From assembly GCF_033807715.1 (NCBI RefSeq), contig NC_084599.1, positions 5,694,125 through 5,758,124 on the forward strand: a stretch of DNA of 64,000 nucleotides. The letters run 5' to 3'. Numbering within the stretch: the first letter of the stretch is position 1; every line of letters starts with the position of its first letter. Of this stretch, positions 22,170 through 32,440 are shown in pieces. The stretch comes from Cololabis saira. Taxonomy: Eukaryota; Chordata; Actinopteri; Beloniformes; Belonidae. The position numbers and the translations under genes were made by a program. Under the pieces are notes generated by a model that worked only from the letters and a program-made list of their open reading frames with translations, had not been told where the DNA came from and did no database searches.

Positions 22170-23190
22170 CTTTCCCGGTCATGAAATCACTACACTGACT
22201 TCCAGTGAGTCAAAGAATACAGTTTAAAATCTTCCTGCTGGTCTACAAAGACCTGAATGTTCTTGGACCAGAATACATGCTGGATCTGTTAGTTCCTATG
22301 AAGCTCCCAGACCCCTGAGCTTCATCTGGATCTGTTAGTTCCTATGAAGCTCCCAGACCCCTGAGCTTCATCTGGATCTGTTAGTTCCTATGAAGCTCCC
22401 AGACCCCTGAGGTTCATCTGGATCTGTTAGTTCCTATGAAGCTCCCAGACCCCTGAGCTTCATCTGGATCTGTTAGTTCCTATGAAGCTCCCAGACCCCT
22501 GAGGTTCATCTGGATCTGTTAGTTCCTATGAAGCTCCCAGACCCCTGAGCTTCATCTGGATCTGGTTTGTTGTGGTTCCAGAACCAGAACAAGCTAGGTT
22601 CATCAGCGTTCAGTTATTCTGCTCCTCACCGGTGGAACAAACTTCCTGTAGACCTGAGGTCTGCTGCAACTGTAGATCCTTTAAATCAGGATAAAAACAT
22701 TACTGTTTAATTAAATACCTGCTGTATTCTACTGCCCTTACTTTTAACAACTTGTGCTTTTTATTATTTTACTTCTTTTCTTATCATTTTATTTGTTATA
22801 TAAGCATATTCTTAAATTAAATACTTATGTTTTTTGAAAAACGCGCAAAGTTATGGATAAGTCCTGAATGCAGGCATTGCAGCATAGAATTGTCAAATTG
22901 GTTTAATTCACCGTACCAATTGTTACAGATTACTTTTGTAATACTGTATTTGACCCGGTCTTTGTACGTTTTGACCGTATAGAAACGTAATTCTTACCAT
23001 TGAAGAATGAGATGTACCTGCTGTACTCTACTGCCCTTACTTTTTAACAACTTGTGATTTTTATTATTTTACCTCTTTCCTAATCATTTATTTCATTTTA
23101 TTTGTTATTTACTGTTTAATTGTGTCTTGCTGCTTTTAATGTTGATGTAAAGCACTTTGGATTACCCTTGCCTTGCCTTTTTGGACATGA
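22170..23190 (+). pseudogene. L2/Rex-like LINE 3' remnant inside lrrc41 intron
   Basis: Frames around 22190-22270 and 22560-22690 resemble the C-terminal end of fish LINE reverse transcriptases (HWLPVSQRIQFKIFLLVYKD, then VVPEP, CSSPVEQTS). It has stops, and a 46-bp tandem expansion in the middle. The 3' end, GATGTAAAGCACTTTGGATT followed by CCTTGCCTTG, is a typical LINE 3' tail. Confidence 0.65.
22282..22563. repeat. 46-bp minisatellite
   Basis: Six near-identical copies of GATCTGTTAGTTCCTATGAA plus 26 further bases ending in TTCATCTG; the only variable site is AGCTTC versus AGGTTC. The unit derives from the surrounding LINE sequence. Confidence 0.93.
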
Positions 23191-23218
23191 CTTCAAACCA
23201 GAATAATCTCCTGAAGGT

Positions 23219-23796
23219 TTTAATCACTTTTACTGATCTGCTTTTGATTATCTGACTTCATTGATCTTCACACCTTGAAAGCTGTGAAAGGAGGGAATTG
23301 TTGGGAATGTATTTTAGCCTTTGCAGGACTAGGAGAACTAGAACACAGATTAAAAAGGGCTAAACATCATTTGTGAGTGTTCTAACATTCAGGTATCCCA
23401 GGCTCTCGTAGGTTAACTCGTCATCACTGGAAGTGGTTCCCTCGTCTCAGGAAACCAGCGACGGAGAGCAGCAGCCCAGAGCGGTTACTAGAGTTCAACA
23501 CTGAATCCACCATGTTTGGAGCCAAAGCAGACAAAGAGACCAGAGTGATCGGACCAATCAAGGCTCCAACGAAGGGAGGCCAAGTCTAAACCACGGTTCC
23601 TCCCCAGTTTAGACAATTATTTTGAAATATTTATCTAAATATTTGCATTTTTGTCAGAAGAAAACTATGAAGCACATTCTTGATCTGTTCTTTTCTAGGA
23701 GGTTGTCAGGGGAACCAAACGGTCCGTGTGAAAGTTTACTTTGAATCTCCAATAAGAAAAAGTAGTTTGTCTTTATTTCTAACTATCTTCTCTCTC
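23219..23796 (+). repeat. LTR-like block, copy 2
   Basis: Direct repeat of 20224-20806, with only scattered single-base differences and the same polypurine-like GTGAAAGGAGGGAAT before TGTTGGGAATG. Because both copies carry the sequence upstream of the putative LTR, they are not simply the two LTRs of one element. Confidence 0.65.
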
Positions 23797-24208
23797 TCAT
23801 CATGCATGCAATAAACATGCTTTAAAATCAACCACTGTAGTCTCTGCTCGTCCTTCAGGGTCCATCACATCTGCTCTAAGAACATCTGCTGTGTTCTGCT
23901 TCTGTCCACGGACATAAAAAACATTTACAATCTTTTACTTCTCAAATTAAAAAAGGGACCAACGTTTTGGAGGGATTTTCAAAATAAAAGAAGCGATAAC
24001 AAAAAGCAGACTGAAGTACAGATCTGTCACCAAACGTTTGACTTAAAGCGCTAAGCGTGTTCAGATGCTTGTGTACTTCTCCCTGTGACCCGTCAGAACC
24101 TCAGAACCTGCTGGTTCCAGCTCAGCTCTAGAGGTCACAGATCTGGGTTTCCTGTTCCTGTCGGTGACGACGAGGATGACAGAACCTACGGGGCTGAGAA
24201 GATCTCAC
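23797..24208. other. lrrc41 intron segment
   Basis: Intron between the last two lrrc41 exons; nothing else recognised here. Confidence 0.5.
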
Positions 24209-24281
24209 CTGATGTCCAGCCGCTTCACGGAGCTGGGTGCCGGCCCGGAGAACAGTTCTGCCAGAACCCAGACGCTCCTGG
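24209..24281 (-). CDS. lrrc41: lrrc41 exon (second to last)
   Basis: 73 bp. The acceptor TCCTGTCTCCACAG lies above 24281 and the donor GTGAGA below 24209. It encodes RSVWVLAELFSGPAPSSVKR followed by LDI, aligning with the human ALADVFSEDSSSSLCQLDI region. It enters with two bases of a split codon and leaves with two, matching both neighbours. Confidence 0.87.
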
Positions 24282-24406
24282 CTGTGGAGACAGGACACGT
24301 TAACCGTTGGTTCTGAGAGTCCTGCCCTACAAGCTGTTGGAATGAGAGATTCCAGCTGAAGGGAGAAGCAAGTACAGCCACAAGCAGGGAATTAAGGAGT
24401 ACCCAA

Positions 24407-24911
24407 TAGTATTAGGGCCAGGCAGGAGAAAAATAAAAATAATATTTTAGAGGAGGAAGATTTTTTTTTATCATGCACTTCGAGAAAAAAGTCGAAATGT
24501 TGAGAAAAAAGTTGAAATGTCGTGAAAAAAGTTGAAATGTCGAGATTAATGTTGAAGTACAATTTCGAGAAAAAAGTCCAAATGTTGAGAAAAAAGTCAA
24601 AATTTTGAGAATAAAGTTGAAATGTTAAGAAAAAAGGCGAAATTTCGACTTTATTCTTGAAATTGTATTTCAACATTATTCTCGACATTTCAACTTTTTT
24701 CTCAAAGTGCACAATAAAAAAAAATCTTCCCCTCTCAAATATTTTTTCTCTTGCATGGCCCTGATACTCTTCCGTAATCCTGTCCACAAGAACTCCCGAG
24801 AATCTTTCTGAATGCTGATTGGTAAATTTGTTGGGTCCATCTGTGACATCACACAAATGACGGATACCTTAGAAAGCCGTACTTGAAATAACTAATGGTG
24901 TGGAAAACAGC
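24407..24911 (-). repeat. inverted-pair repeat, arm B with hairpin MITE
   Basis: Inverse copy of 21042-21531. It contains a third hairpin MITE (24407-24780) between AGTATTAGGGCCAGGCAGGA and CCTGATACTCTTCCGT, then about 130 bp of shared sequence to GTGTGGAAAAC. The left terminus is degraded. It lies in the same lrrc41 intron complex, about 2.9 kb from arm A. Confidence 0.8.
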
Positions 24912-25074
24912 AACATCAACCTTCTGAGACTATAACAAACAGTGCATGTGACTGTCTTTACAAAATGCCTCGTAGGCCTATAGACACTCCAAGGACGGAA
25001 GTTAGTTAGTTAGTTAGTTCCGGCTGCTGCTGCAGAGCTGTCAGTCGCTCTCTAAAGGATTGGATGGGCCAGAG

Positions 25075-25229
25075 GAGACATTTACACTTTATTCACCAAA
25101 TTGTATTTCAACATTAATCTCCCACATTTCAACTTTTTTCTCGACATTTCGACTTTTTTCTCCAAGTGCACAATAAAAAGAAATCTTCCCCTCTCAAATA
25201 TTTGTTCTCCTGCCTGGCCCTGATACCGT
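25075..25229. repeat. hairpin MITE right-arm fragment
   Basis: ATTAATCTCCCACATTTCAA ... AGTGCACAATAAAAAG ... CCTGCCTGGCCCTGATACCG matches the right arm of the ACGGAAGAGTAT family; the left arm is missing. Confidence 0.7.
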
Positions 25230-25696
25230 AGAAGGAGGGACACAGCAGAAACATCCTAAACTATTGATACAAGAGGAACTGGACAAACGCCCCGTGATTT
25301 CATGCTCATGCACGTGATTTCATGGTTCATGCATTCTGCTGGTCCTGGTTAAGATTCAGTAAACTGATAATAATTCCATCACAGGTGACCATGAGCTGAG
25401 TGAAGCTAACACAGCTCAGCGTGATTGACAGGAGGTGGGCGTGTCCCAGCTGTGATTGACAGGAGGTGGGCGTGTCCCAGCTGTTTCCCAGACCTGTTGG
25501 TTCGGTCCATGTCCAACACGGCACCACTCGTCCTCAGAAGAACTTCAGAAAACCTGCGTTTGACATCCAGTTCTTCCCCTCCGGTGTTCTCTTCAGCTGC
25601 TCCACTGGTACCAGACTGATCTCCCACCAAGAGCCACAGCCCCACAGGATTTCCTCATGTTTCAGTAGAAGAGCAGAGACTGAAAGGTGGTCTTAC
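25230..25696. other. lrrc41 intron segment
   Basis: Holds a 29-bp tandem duplication (GTGATTGACAGGAGGTGGGC) at 25421-25480. Otherwise no feature recognised. Confidence 0.5.
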
Positions 25697-25825
25697 CGAT
25701 GCGGTTCTGAGCCAGACTGAGCGTGTGCAGTGAAGGCAGCGTCTTCAGAGCCTCCACCAGCTGCTGCAGACCTCCGTCTTTGTCCACACAACTCTCCAGG
25801 AGACGACAGTCACTCAACCTGAGGT
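25697..25825 (-). CDS. lrrc41: lrrc41 internal exon
   Basis: 129 bp encoding DLRLSDCRLLESC and LPSLHTLSLAQNRI, a leucine-rich repeat with the LxxLxLxxN signature, aligning with human FCRLF...STLKGLRLPGNRL. The donor is GTAAGA. The acceptor CTGTCAG is immediately preceded on the coding strand by a long CCTCCTGTCC minisatellite, which forms its pyrimidine tract. Confidence 0.87.
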
Positions 25826-25828
25826 CTG

Positions 25829-26092
25829 ACAGGACAGGAGGACAGGAGGACAGGAGGACAGGAGGACAGGAGGACAGGAGGACAGGAGGACAGGAGGACA
25901 GGAGGACAGGAGGACAGGAGGACAGGAGGACAGGAAGACAGGAGGACAGGAAGACAGGAGGACAGGAGGACAGGAGGACAGGAGGACAGGAGGACAGGAG
26001 GACAGGACAGGAGGATAGGAGGACAGGAGGACAGGAGGACAGGAGGACAGGAGGACAGGAGGACAGGAGGACAGGAGGACAGGAGGACAGGA
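25829..26092. repeat. 10-bp minisatellite next to splice acceptor
   Basis: About 26 copies of AGGACAGGAG (plus strand), with a few one-base or unit-length variants. It begins three bases from the intron end of lrrc41, so in the transcript it is a long CCUCCUGUCC pyrimidine-rich array directly before the acceptor. Confidence 0.95.
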
Positions 26093-26119
26093 GACGGTCA
26101 GGGGGGGGAGTCCAAGCCA

Positions 26120-26954
26120 CATATTGATTACATTAGACAGAAATTGTCAAGATCTATTGGTATTATTTAAAAAACAAGGGATCTGTTGGACAAAAAATGC
26201 TTGCACATATTGTATTTCTCTTATAATTCCATACATGTCATATTGTGGGGATTTGGGGAAACACATACAGAACTGATATAGACCTTATAGTTAAACTCCA
26301 GAAAAGAGTTATAAGAATAATAAATAAAGTTTCCTATCACGATACTACTAATATATTATTATTAGAGTCAGCCACATAAAAATTCATAGATATTGTTTAT
26401 TTAAAAACATGAGAAATATTATTTCGAGTTAAGAATAAAAGCCTTCCTACTTGTATTCAACATTTCTTTAGATTAAAAGAACCAAATTATAATTTAAGAA
26501 GACTATGGGTCTATGAAACATGTTATGTGAGGACTAATGTTAAATACAGATGGGTTTCATTTTTGGGAGTCAAATTATGGAATGGATGAACTGAAATGAT
26601 GTAGCTCTCTGTTGAGTTTTAAAATAATATTGAAAGACAAAATAATGAAGGATTACAATGCAAAATGATTGAATATAATTTAATTATGCAGAGTGATTTA
26701 GAGTAAATTTTCTTTTCTTTCTTGTCTTTTGTATTACTGATAAACTGGGTTATCTTTTGGAAGGTACAGGATCGGCAGAAATAAGCCTCGGCTTCAGCCT
26801 AAACTCCTTTTTCGGTTTCACAGAGTTCGTGTGTTATTGTTTATTGTGTGAAACTGATTAGTGTAGATATGTAGGATAATGTTTTGTCAGTTACATACAC
26901 ACAAGTTAAGTTGCATATAATGTAATGTAACTGAAATAAACTATTGATTCATTC
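26120..26954 (+). pseudogene. decayed L2-type LINE 3' end
   Basis: Many stops, but the order of recognisable pieces matches the C-terminal part of the intact L2-type RT at 40583-41929: a YCG..GW/LGK block, LQKRVIRIINK-like sequence, a FLSRYY-type stretch, then a VKLWNG motif. It ends in an ATTGATTCATTC tail, like the ATTC tails of related copies in this window. Lies in an lrrc41 intron in antisense orientation to the gene. Confidence 0.7.
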
Positions 26955-27022
26955 CCTCCTGGTGAAAGCAGAGTGAAGATGGACCCGGAGCAGCAGCAGC
27001 AGCAGCACGGAGCTCGTCTCAC

Positions 27023-27121
27023 CTTCCAGCTCACAGTCCTTCAGCAGGTGCAGGAGCTCAGGAAGACAGTCCGACAGCTTCATGTCCTCCAGGTGGAGGG
27101 TCTTCAGCCGCCGGTTCCACT
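27023..27121 (-). CDS. lrrc41: lrrc41 internal exon
   Basis: 99 bp encoding WNRRLKTLHLEDMKLSDCLP and LLHLLKDCELE. It aligns with human [20 protein letters not shown]. Acceptor GTTTTTCAG, donor GTGAGA. Split codons at both ends fit the neighbouring exons. Confidence 0.9.
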
Positions 27122-27779
27122 CTGAAAAACAATTCAATGACATTTTAAGAGAGTTTTATGTCCCTGTCAGAAACTTCAAAAGGGAACTCTCTGGACTGAG
27201 CAGCTCCATCGGTCTCTGTGCAGGACTCAACAGATATGGTGGAGCATTGAACAGTGACTTTCTCCTAAAAAGAAGCAGAGGAAAAGACGACATGCAGGAC
27301 TAACGTCAGGAGAGATGGGACTATTCTTTTCCACATTTTCCATTTTTTTCTCTATTTTTACTGGATAATATGTATTTCTGATTAATTAAAAACTATATAA
27401 AATAATATTGTGTATTCCTCTTTCATATTTGCATTATTGGTAACCGTTTTATAAAAGCAATACATCACTTGGCGTCGGGCCGGAGAACGCCCTCAGCTGT
27501 GATTTAATGAGCGTATATCACGGCCTGTCGTGATGTACTGCTTAAATATTAATATTTAATTCATATTATATTAATATTATAATATAATAATAAGACCACA
27601 GGCCAGTCATTTTGCATGACACCGGGCAAAGAACCGCATGCGGACCACCTACATCTGTTTATATAGTCATCCCTGTACTGCACCAGTTAGCCATCGTGTC
27701 TGTCTCTCCTTTCTCTGTTCTTCATTCTCTCTGTCTGTTCTCTCTCTTCCTGCTCTGTCCAGCTGGTCTCCAGCAGGAG
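27122..27779. other. lrrc41 intron segment
   Basis: No gene; AT-rich around 27540-27600. A short stretch near 27465-27540 (GGCGTCGGGCCGGAGAACGC) may be repeat-derived. Confidence 0.4.
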
Positions 27780-28029
27780 ATTCCCCCCCTTATGATCCAG
27801 GTCCTGGTCCAGGTTTCTACCCTTCTAAAGAGGAGTTTTTCTTGCTACTGATTGGCTTTACGTTTTTCTCCCTCTAGGGGAGTTTTTTACCTGCCATTGT
27901 TTATGTTATGTTATTGAATTGAATTGAATTGAATTGAATTGAATTGAATTGAATTGAATTGAATTGAATTGAATTGAATTGAATTGAATTGAATTCAATT
28001 GAATTGAATTGAATTGAATTGAATTGAAT
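27780..28029 (-). repeat. fish interspersed repeat with (GAATT)n tail
   Basis: Inverse orientation of the family at 11313-11945 (GGGGAGTTTTTTACCTGCCA), followed by a pure GAATT pentanucleotide run of about 23 copies at 27914-28029. Confidence 0.85.
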
Positions 28030-28178
28030 TAGAAAAATGCTGTCGACCACATCCCTCAGAGCTTATTTACAGAGAGTGAATGAACGGCCTCAGGGCGGCG
28101 AGGAAGGCAGCAGGACATAACACAAGCTTCAGTATGAAGTGGATGCTCTCAGCACGCAGCTGGAGCCAAACAGCCGGG

Positions 28179-28247
28179 GCAGCTCAGAACCAGCTCAGAA
28201 CCAGCTCAGAACCAGCTCAGAACCAGCTCAGAACCAGCTCAGAACCA
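28179..28247. repeat. 11-bp tandem repeat (AGCTCAGAACC)
   Basis: Six copies of AGCTCAGAACC. The rest of 28030-28895 is lrrc41 intron without a recognised gene. Confidence 0.9.
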
Positions 28248-28895
28248 GCCTCCAGCAAAAGGACGGCTGTCCTTGTGGGTGTCCTGCTGTGTGTCCTGTT
28301 TCCATGCCGCTGCCACAGTTCCTGGCAGAAGGTGAACCGCGCTGCAGGTTCTCCCTGGGACTGTCATTAGTGAGGACAGGCCTCTGCGCAGATGAAGCAG
28401 GCCAGAGTCACGGGAGCAGCTCAAAAAACACAACTGGCCCCTGAAACTTGCAAAAAAACAAAAACAAAGCAGCAACATACAACTCTTTCAAGAGTGATAA
28501 CGAGGTGCTAAATCCTGAACACTCACTGAGCAGAAAATGGACATTCCTGTTGATTTGGGCCGACCTGAGACGCATCAGTCCCAGACCCTCCATCTGCTGC
28601 GCTCATCTTTAAGCAACGAGGAAACAGACCGAACCTTGACAACTCTCTTCTGTCAGGCTGAGAGTCGGCTCATGGCTGTAACCCCTCAACGGTTAATGCC
28701 TCTTAAACTAAAGCTGAAAGTTTAAACCTTGATCACATCTTGTTTTATTTCAAATCCACTGCGGTGGCACATAAAGACAGAATCCTAAAGCCCTGTCATT
28801 GTGCTGATATTTGTGCTCCTGACTGTATTGTTCCTACCAAGAGTCAGATGTGTGAGAAGGTGAAGCAGGAACTCTCCCCGTGGGAGGACCGGTAC

Positions 28896-29057
28896 CTGCC
28901 AGAGTGTTGAGGAGCGAGCTCAGGGCCGAGCCGGTGGGCAGCCTGATCCCAGACAGATGAAGCCGGCCCAGCCGCGGGGACCGCCGCAGCACAGACAACA
29001 GGAAGTACAGGTTTGTGTGCAACTTGAACTGGACCGTCAGCTTCTCCAGAGGCAGCT
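28896..29057 (-). CDS. lrrc41: lrrc41 internal exon
   Basis: 162 bp encoding ELPLEKLTVQFKLHTNLYFL and LRRSPRLGRLHLSG to LLNTLA, leucine-rich repeat sequence aligning with human CLEQLEMGF...SGSLQQLSLDS. Acceptor CTTTCTGCAG, donor GTACCG (acceptable but not optimal). Joins in frame to both neighbours (one-base/two-base split codons). Confidence 0.87.
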
Positions 29058-29298
29058 CTGCAGAAAGACAAGAGCACATCATCAGACATGATCTCAACCT
29101 GGACCACTTCAGCGTCCAGCAACCACACACTCACCAGGACTAAAGCCTCTACAGGTGGAGCCGCTCAACCCACTGAGCTCTCCAGGACCCGTAGTTTCAC
29201 TAATCTTTAGTACATCTTTGCAAACATCGTAGATCCAATACCTGCTTTTATTCTGCAATTCACTCAAATGTTCACTCTTATTCATTCTTATTTATTTA

Positions 29299-29732
29299 TA
29301 CGGAAGCGTTTTGCATTCACTTGAGAAAAAAAAAAATCTGCTCTGTTTTTCTGAATTAACGAAATAATTATCTCAGAATTCGGAGAAAAACTTTAATGAA
29401 AATAAATAAATCTGCTTCAGATCAGAATGGGCTTTCCGTCTGAACAACTGAAAGTCCTGAGGTGCCTGCGCAAAGTCCACAAACTAATAACAATACCATC
29501 TATATAACTTAAAGACAAGAGTATCTCCCAATGTTTCAAACCAAAAGCAAAATTAAACTGGACAGGAACATGTTTGCTTCCATGAAATCCAGCTCTTAAG
29601 TGAATGACAGATTCTTGCATGCAGATTTTTTTTTTCCATTAAAACTTTTCTCAGAATTCTGAGATAATTATCTCGTTAATTCAGAAAAACAGAGCTTTTT
29701 TTTTTCTCAAGTGAATGCAATACTCTTCCGTA
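29299..29732. mobile_element. hairpin MITE sharing TACGGAAG termini
   Basis: The left end TACGGAAGCGTTTTGCATTC and the right end (inverse, GAATGCAATACTCTTCCGTA) bound inverted arms containing GCTCTGTTTTTCTGAATTAA and ATTATCTCAGAATTC. The interior differs from the CGAAATGTCGAG hairpins, but the terminus is nearly the same. Related internal sequence recurs at 34195-34345. Confidence 0.75.
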
Positions 29733-30024
29733 CATTTATGTTTACCTTGGACAAACTCTGCTCTCACCCCCCCCCCAAAAAAAAAAGATAAACACAAATA
29801 TGCAACCTCACTCAGGACTTCACTTCAATCACTGATTACTGACATGAAGGAAAAGAAACGTAAATCTAAATGATGCGGTCACAACAGTTTCTTTTACTTT
29901 GATTGTGACGTAAAAACGTTCGTTCGGTCATCCAGCAGAAATGTTTTATGCTCCAGTCAGCAGCTGGTCAACCTTTAGTGGCCCCTGAGCCATTAAAATA
30001 ATCCTCTCATCTGTCCCTAGGAAC
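29733..30024. other. lrrc41 intron segment
   Basis: Nothing recognised. Confidence 0.4.
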
Positions 30025-30319
30025 CTAGAGTGGACGTGTGGTAGAGTTCCTGCAACACGTCCGAGTGTGCGAGGGCTTGTGTGTTTGATGCACCTGAGAC
30101 GTTGGAGTCAGCAGTCGGGGGAGAGTTGGATGAGATGGGGAGACCCCACATGATGGCGTGGACCTCCGTCTGCAGGGATGTGAGTCGGGGACAGGCGTCC
30201 AGCAGGACCTCCATGAGGCCGGCGTTGGGCAGGACACTGATGTTCAGGTGGGTGATGAGGCTGCGGCCGCTGGCAGACAGACGCTTCAGAGCCCAGGCCA
30301 AAGTCAGCACGTCCTTCTC
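30025..30319 (-). CDS. lrrc41: lrrc41 internal exon
   Basis: 295 bp encoding EKDVLTLAWALKRLSASGRS, then ITHLNISVLPNAGLMEVLLD and ACPRLTSLQTEVHAIMW, then a Ser/Asn-rich stretch to YHTSTL. It aligns with human RLLDSLRALSG...[20 protein letters not shown]. I place the start at the TTCCAG acceptor (phase 0), because this matches the phase-0 donor of the exon at 33993-34142; an 11-bp-upstream acceptor (CTGTCAG) would break the frame. Donor GTTCCT is weak. Confidence 0.85.
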
Positions 30320-30465
30320 CTGGAACAGAGCTGACAGAACCACCAGTCTGAACTTAGCTGAAGAGGTTTACACGGATTTTATTCACGTTTCTGCAGAGGA
30401 GGAGGAGTTAACACCACAGGCCGTTCCACATTTCCACCAGGCAACCATATTGTCATTGGAAACTA

Positions 30466-30971
30466 CCGTATTTTCCGCACTATTTGGCGCACCTAAAAGC
30501 CTTTCATTTTCTCAAAAACCGGCAGTGCGCCTTATATGTGATCATTATGGTAATTTCTGTTACTGTAGTCAGGGGGATTGTGGGTAATGTAGTTGGTGTC
30601 ACCAAAGTAATGGCGCTAAAAACGTCAGGAATCGTCACAGACGTTCAAGACAACAGCAGTGATGCTGACTCACATAACGGTGACTTTGACGAGACGGAGC
30701 AAAGCTGGTTTTTATTTTGTTAATAAAGTTTGACATACGATACTTTTCTTCTTGTTTTTTTTTTTTTTTGCATTTGCTGTAGGATTTTGTAGCATTTCCT
30801 GTAGTGCAGCTCCATCAGGTAGATATTAACTCAACCCCAGCCACTATAGTACGGTATTTTACCAGATATTTATTTATGCGCCTTATAATGCGGTGCGCCT
30901 TATATATGGAAAAAGGTTTTAATTCATTGAAGTCATTCATTGAAGATGCGCCTTATAATGCGGAAATACGG
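30466..30971. mobile_element. TA-flanked MITE (CCGTATTTTCCGCA ends)
   Basis: Inverted ends CCGTATTTTCCGCACTAT and ATAATGCGGAAATACGG with TA on both sides (30464-30465, 30972-30973). Inner GCGCCTTATA motifs repeat near both ends. 506 bp without a transposase. A TA duplication points to Tc1/mariner/pogo-type mobilisation. Confidence 0.8.
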
Positions 30972-30973
30972 TA

Positions 30974-31649
30974 CTCTTTACCTCTGTAGCACAAACAATA
31001 CGACTGTTTGTGTCGATCCATTTGTGGGCTTTTAGTGGGTGTTCTGAACAAATCAGAAAATAAACATCTTCATGACTGACTTCAGTCCATTTTCAGATAA
31101 ACACCTTGTGTTTTCTGCAGGTTACGCCTTATTTCTACCATCTGCCTTCTTGACAGAAAGTGGTCTGAAGACGGTAGTTTGACCCCAGTGTTAACACTCC
31201 TACAAGGAAAAACTGTGTTTCCTCTACCGACCACCAGGGTCTGATCCAGACCTGCAGTAATACACGTATTTACAGTCTGTTCAAAAAAGAAAAGTTTTAG
31301 TCTCCATAGCTAGATTTCACATCCATGACAACAAAATAAAATTATACAAAATAGCATGTTCATGCATAATTAGGCCCGTGGTGTTCTGAACCTCAGTATC
31401 ACCACTTTACCCACATGTTCAGTCAACTTGACATCTAAGCTGTAAATAATGACCCAACAGAGCACAGTAGATGTAGAAAATATCAATATGGGAATACGTC
31501 GCAATACTCTGCCGGCCAATTCCATATTGATATTCAAATTTGAATATCGGATTTTTTAATTTTTCCAAATAATAAGTCATGTTTCAGACGGTTGTAAATC
31601 CAGTACGACTTTATTTTATCCATGATCTTAATGCCTTTTACAGTTTTCA
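30974..31649. other. lrrc41 intron segment
   Basis: Holds a single copy (31214-31262) of the 39-bp unit found in tandem at 9332-9520. Otherwise nothing recognised. Confidence 0.5.
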
Positions 31650-32440
31650 GCTAACTATGTCCAGTTTTATTTATATATCGTCTATTACAACAGAAGTTGT
31701 CTCTAGGATATTTCCAGAGACCAGAACATGAACCCCCGAGCAATTATTACATAAACATAACATCAACAATGGCAGGTAAAAACTCCCCTAGTGGGAGAAA
31801 AACCTTAATCTTAACCTTAGTTTTATGTTTGTTTAACGTTTTATGTAAAGCACTTTGTGTTGCATTTTTATATATGCATGAAAAGCACTATATAAATAAA
31901 GATTGATTTGATTTGATTAACCCTTTGATGCACAACATGGGTCAAAAGTGACATGGCTGAGTTTTTTTCTCCCCATATCCTTTTAATAAATTAATTTTAT
32001 CATTTAGTTTTCTAGGTGTTCCTCAATTAACTTGTTTTTGATCATAAAATATAATTATTTCATTTTTTACTTTTTGAATAAAACCCCTTTTCGCATCACT
32101 ACCTGTACAATGCATAACATGGATCATTTAGAAAGTACTACAACATTATTATTATTATTACATTACAATGGACAAGTTCTTCACTGAGATACCCCTTGCT
32201 CAAAATATGAAAGGAAAAATGGAAATAAAGAACTGTAGTAGTAAAAAACAGAGTACAAGAGTATTTTAAATATTCAGCCAGCATGAAATAAGCTGGGAAA
32301 TGAATGCAGGACCTTTTTGAACCATGTTGTGCATCAAAGGGTTAAGCCAAACAATGGCAAGGAAAACTCCCATCTAGGAGGAAGAAACCTGGACCAGGAC
32401 CAGGATCATAAGACCTACCTGCTGAAGACCAGCCAGGTTT
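31650..32440 (+). repeat. fish interspersed repeat, split by nested insertions
   Basis: The left part (TTTTATTTATATATCGTCTA to GGGAGAAAAACCTTA, 31650-31806) and the right part (AGCCAAACAATGGCAAGGAA to AGGATCATAAG, 32345-32440) together match the family at 11313-11945. Between them lies a LINE-tail-like piece (TTATGTAAAGCACTTTGTGT ... GATTTGATTTG) and then a piggyBac-like MITE. Confidence 0.75.
31921..32341. mobile_element. piggyBac-like MITE, 421 bp
   Basis: Perfect 20-bp inverted ends starting CCCTTTGATGCACAACATGG, flanked on both sides by TTAA (31917-31920, 32342-32345). CCC-type ends and a TTAA duplication are piggyBac hallmarks. GCATAACATGG-type internal repeats occur near 32110. No transposase. 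Confidence 0.9.

Noticed and set aside
25662..26127. Long overlapping frames on both strands (QEDRRTGG and SSCPPVLL repeats)
   Set aside because: Translation of a 10-bp minisatellite; only the 25697-25825 minus-strand part is a real exon.
30320..30330. Extension of the lrrc41 exon to the upstream CTGTCAG acceptor
   Set aside because: It would add 11 bases and break the phase with the exon at 33993-34142.
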